Assembly (NCBI GenBank): GCA_030747575.1
Contig: JASLKI010000165.1
Location: forward strand, 1-16,085
Direction of reading: 5' to 3'
Source: Verrucomicrobiota bacterium
GTDB lineage: Bacteria > Verrucomicrobiota > Verrucomicrobiia > Limisphaerales > UBA1096
DNA: 16,085 nucleotides
Positions 14,247-16,085 of the stretch are shown here, one piece after another (the first letter of the stretch is position 1; each line of letters starts with the position of its first letter). Made by a program: the position numbers and the translations under genes. The notes beneath the pieces are model-generated. The model had not been told where the DNA came from. It did not search any database and saw nothing but the letters and a program-made list of their open reading frames with translations.

Positions 14247-14645
14247 ATGGCTCAAACTGAGGAATTTCTGGGAACAGGCCGCCGCAAGACCGCGGTGGCA
14301 CGCGTACGGCTGACGGCTGGGGGCTCCGGCAAGGTCACCGTCAACGGTCGCGCCGTGGAGAACTATTTCACCGTCGAGAACCAGCGCACCATCGCGGTCC
14401 AGCCGCTCGAGACCGTCGAGTTGAACGAGAAGGCTGACGTCCGCGTGAGAGTCGCCGGCGGCGGCATCGCCGGCCAGGCCGGCGCGGTGCGGCTCGGCAT
14501 TGCCCGAGCGCTCGAGAAATACAACGGCGAGCTGCGGCAGGCGCTCAAGGATGCCGGGCATCTCTCCCGTGACCCGCGCAAGAAGGAGCGAAAGAAGCCC
14601 GGCCAACCCGGCGCACGGAAACGTTTCCAATACAGCAAACGCTAA
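14247..14645 (+). CDS. rpsI: 30S ribosomal protein S9
   Basis: The 132-residue protein shows the S9 hallmarks: G-T-G-R-R-K-T-A-V-A-R-V near the N-terminus, G-K-V-T-V-N-G-R, the V-A-G-G-G-I-A-G-Q-A-G-A-V-R-L-G-I-A-R-A-L central block, L-S-R-D-P-R-K-K-E-R-K-K-P-G, and the basic C-terminal tail K-R-F-Q-Y-S-K-R that reaches the P-site tRNA. The ATG at 14247 gives a normal family length. It forms a two-gene unit with rplM and is closed by an intrinsic terminator. Confidence 0.98.
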   Translation: MAQTEEFLGTGRRKTAVARVRLTAGGSGKVTVNGRAVENYFTVENQRTIAVQPLETVELNEKADVRVRVAGGGIAGQAGAVRLGIARALEKYNGELRQALKDAGHLSRDPRKKERKKPGQPGARKRFQYSKR

Positions 14646-14661
14646 ATTGTAACTCTTTTCG

Positions 14662-14701
14662 AGCCCCGCTGGTTGAAACGCTGGCGGGGCTTTCTGTTTT
14701 T
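14662..14701 (+). terminator. Rho-independent terminator of rplM-rpsI
   Basis: AGCCCCGC (14662-14669) and GCGGGGCT (14684-14691) form a perfect 8-bp GC-rich stem with a 14-base loop, followed by the T-rich tail TTCTGTTTTT. It lies 17 bases after the rpsI stop. Confidence 0.9.
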
Positions 14702-14724
14702 CGGTACCGTCATTTCAAGCAACA

Positions 14725-14741
14725 TTGGCCAAGCGTTGGCC
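14725..14741. repeat. Iterated palindrome copy forming a leader hairpin before argC
   Basis: TTGGCCAAGCGTTGGCC contains the iterated element and also a perfect hairpin: GGCCAA (14727-14732), loop GCG, TTGGCC (14736-14741). It ends 16 bases before the argC ATG. No T-tract follows, so it is not a classical terminator. Its TTG could be misread as an upstream argC start. Confidence 0.7.
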
Positions 14742-14757
14742 GCAACATTTTATCATC

Positions 14758-15822
14758 ATGTCAGGGAAAAAAATCAACGCCGCGATCGTGGGCGCCTCCG
14801 GTTACTCCGGCGAGGAACTGGTGCGCCTCCTTCTCGGGCATCCGCACGTCAACCTGTCGGTGCTGACTTCGCGCCAGTATGCCGGCCAAGCGGTGACCTC
14901 TGTCTTCCCGCGCTTCACCGGCCATGCCGAAGCCAGTGAACTAACGTTTTCCGAGCCGTCGATCGACCTGCTCGCCGACAAGGCGCAGGCCGTTTTCCTC
15001 GCCCTGCCCCACGGCGTGGCCGCCGAGTTTGCCGTGCCGCTGGCCAAGCGCGGAGTGACGGTGATCGACCTAAGCGCCGACTTCCGCCTCAACGACGCCG
15101 ACACGTACAACGAGTTTTACGGCACCGAACACCCCGCGCCAGAGTGGCTGCCCAAGGCCGTTTACGGCCTGCCGGAAATCCGGCATGACACCATTGCCAA
15201 CGCGACCCTCATCGCCTCGCCCGGCTGTTACCCAACGAGCATCCTGCTGCCGACCATTCCGCTACTCGAAGCCGGGTTGATCGATCCCGAGCAAATCATT
15301 GCCGACTCGCTGAGCGGCATCAGCGGCGCCGGTCGCAAGGCCGACGTGCCATTTTTGTACGTCGAGTGCAACGAGAGCCTCCGGCCTTACGGCGTGCCCA
15401 AGCACCGGCACCTGTCCGAGATCGAGCAGGAACTAAGCTTGGCCAACGGTTCGCCAGTCACCATTCAATTCACGCCGCACTTGGTTCCGGTGAACCGCGG
15501 CATTCTCACCACTCTTTATCTCGCCCCCGCGCCTGGCCAAGCGGCCGACTTCACCCAATGGACAGACGCCATCGCCAACTGCCTGGCCAAGCGCTACGCC
15601 GACGAGCCGTTCGTGCGGCTCACCGGCAGCGGCCGATTGCCCGACACCAACAACGTCAACGGCACAAACACACTCGAAATCGGCTGGACCGCCGACCCGC
15701 GCACCCGGCGGCTGCGCGTCTTCAGCGCCGAGGACAACCTCGTCAAGGGTGCCAGCGGGCAGGCGGTGCAATCGTTCAACATCCGGTTTGGCTTCGACAA
15801 AACCGCCGGGTTGCCCATCTAA
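14758..15822 (+). CDS. argC: N-acetyl-gamma-glutamyl-phosphate reductase
   Basis: This 354-residue type-1 ArgC reduces N-acetyl-glutamyl-5-phosphate to the semialdehyde with NADPH, the third step of arginine synthesis, in the cytoplasm. Visible features are the nucleotide-binding G-A-S-G-Y-S-G loop (12-18), A-L-P-H-G, V-I-D-L-S-A-D-F-R, Y-G-L-P-E-I, the catalytic A-S-P-G-C-Y-P-T-S with Cys157, S-G-I-S-G-A-G-R-K, H-R-H-L-S-E-I (His216, His218) and H-L-V-P-V-N-R-G-I. ATG 14758 gives the normal start M-S-G-K-K-I-N-A-A-I-V-G. The frame continues to a TTG at 14725, but that is part of the iterated palindrome. The stop is 3 bases before argJ, so the two are translationally adjacent. The gene is unusually rich in GCCAAGCG half-sites (14885, 15043, 15536, 15586). 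Confidence 0.97.
   Translation: MSGKKINAAIVGASGYSGEELVRLLLGHPHVNLSVLTSRQYAGQAVTSVFPRFTGHAEASELTFSEPSIDLLADKAQAVFLALPHGVAAEFAVPLAKRGVTVIDLSADFRLNDADTYNEFYGTEHPAPEWLPKAVYGLPEIRHDTIANATLIASPGCYPTSILLPTIPLLEAGLIDPEQIIADSLSGISGAGRKADVPFLYVECNESLRPYGVPKHRHLSEIEQELSLANGSPVTIQFTPHLVPVNRGILTTLYLAPAPGQAADFTQWTDAIANCLAKRYADEPFVRLTGSGRLPDTNNVNGTNTLEIGWTADPRTRRLRVFSAEDNLVKGASGQAVQSFNIRFGFDKTAGLPI
15439..15446. repeat. TTGGCCAA copy in argC
   Basis: It is read S-L-A-N in ArgC. It carries the central 8-mer palindrome but lacks the flanking CG on both sides. Confidence 0.6.
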
Positions 15823-15825
15823 ACC

Positions 15826-16085
15826 GTGGCCAAGTTCAAAAAAATCAGGGGATCAATCACCACGCCGCTTGGCTTCCGGGCGGCCGCACGGTTTTGCGGT
15901 GTCAAAACACTCGGCACCGGCAAAGGCAGCGATAAGGGCCAAAAACGGGACCTCGCGCTTATCGTCTCCGACGTCCCGGCGAAAGCCGCCGGGATGTTTA
16001 CGACAAACCAGATTTGCGCCGCGCCGGTGAAGCTCTGCGTCGCGCATTTGAGCAATAACACCGCGCGCGCCGTCGTCATCAACTC
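15826..16085 (+). CDS. argJ: Glutamate N-acetyltransferase/amino-acid N-acetyltransferase, 5' part, runs off window
   Basis: The frame opens with GTG 15826, three bases after the argC stop, and is open to the window edge (86 complete codons). The sequence V-A-K-F-K-K-I-R-G-S-I-T-T-P-L-G-F-R-A-A-A followed by F-C-G-V-K, R-D-L-A-L-I-V-S-D-V-P-A-K-A-A-G-M-F-T-T-N, A-A-P-V and N-N-T-A-R-A-V-V-I-N is the conserved N-terminus of ArgJ (ornithine acetyltransferase). ArgJ transfers acetyl from N-acetylornithine to glutamate and, in bifunctional forms, also uses acetyl-CoA. Its autocleavage Thr lies beyond the window. The tight spacing to argC indicates an arg operon; argB or other arg genes may follow. 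GTG is the only start that gives a normal ArgJ N-terminus. Confidence 0.93.
   Translation, partial: MAKFKKIRGSITTPLGFRAAARFCGVKTLGTGKGSDKGQKRDLALIVSDVPAKAAGMFTTNQICAAPVKLCVAHLSNNTARAVVIN

Noticed and set aside
14725..14757. TTG start for argC 11 codons upstream
   Set aside because: The TTG is part of the iterated palindrome and hairpin; ATG 14758 gives the standard ArgC N-terminus.
540..15873. CRISPR array or classical interspersed transposon-type repeat as explanation of the recurring palindrome
   Set aside because: Copies are 8-14 bases, irregularly spaced, lie within conserved coding frames and lack any larger repeat unit or spacers.

Overview
The window looks like a chromosomal segment of a GC-rich bacterium, most probably a verrucomicrobial (PVC-group) lineage. 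This assignment is inferred from gene content: a very large secreted CotH/lamin-tail-domain (LTD) protein, a cysteine-less FmdB-like protein, a secreted purple-acid-phosphatase-like enzyme, a NamZ-type glycosidase, and the linkage rplM-rpsI-argC-argJ. No rRNA, tRNA, transposase, phage gene or CRISPR array is visible.

Layout. (1) 1-465: 3' part of a Prx6-type 1-Cys peroxiredoxin, closed by a strong intrinsic terminator. (2) 535-846: small DUF971 protein. (3) 892-2136: exported NamZ/DUF1343 (GH171) protein. (4) 2262-4514: divergent 750-residue transketolase-family enzyme. (5) On the minus strand, reading leftwards from about 13459: a secreted metallophosphatase, a 67-residue FmdB-like protein and a 2468-residue CotH-LTD protein. 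They are tightly spaced and probably form one operon, which converges on the transketolase gene. (6) A divergent intergenic region at 13460-13779 with a plausible sigma70-type promoter, then rplM-rpsI on the plus strand, a strong terminator, argC, and the start of argJ running off the window.

The most unusual signal is not a gene. A short palindromic word, fully CGCTTGGCCAAGCG, with half-site GCCAAGCG/CGCTTGGC, is scattered through most of the window. I count 14 copies of TTGGCCAA and about 26 copies of the octamer half-site (both strands), where roughly 0.2 and 1 would be expected at about 60% GC. It occurs in genes on both strands and in intergenic DNA. It is read in all three codon phases (L-A-K-R, W-P-S, L-G-Q-A) within the same protein, so the constraint appears to act on DNA rather than protein. 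Copies lie directly after stop codons and form arms of terminator-like hairpins. The element is absent from the ribosomal protein genes and from the central CotH part of the giant gene, a stretch that is also clearly poorer in GC. This resembles highly iterated palindromes (HIP1 of cyanobacteria) or DNA uptake sequences; which, if either, cannot be decided from this window.

The minus-strand cluster may pair an extracellular kinase-like domain (CotH) with an exported phosphatase. That pairing is an inference from gene order only.
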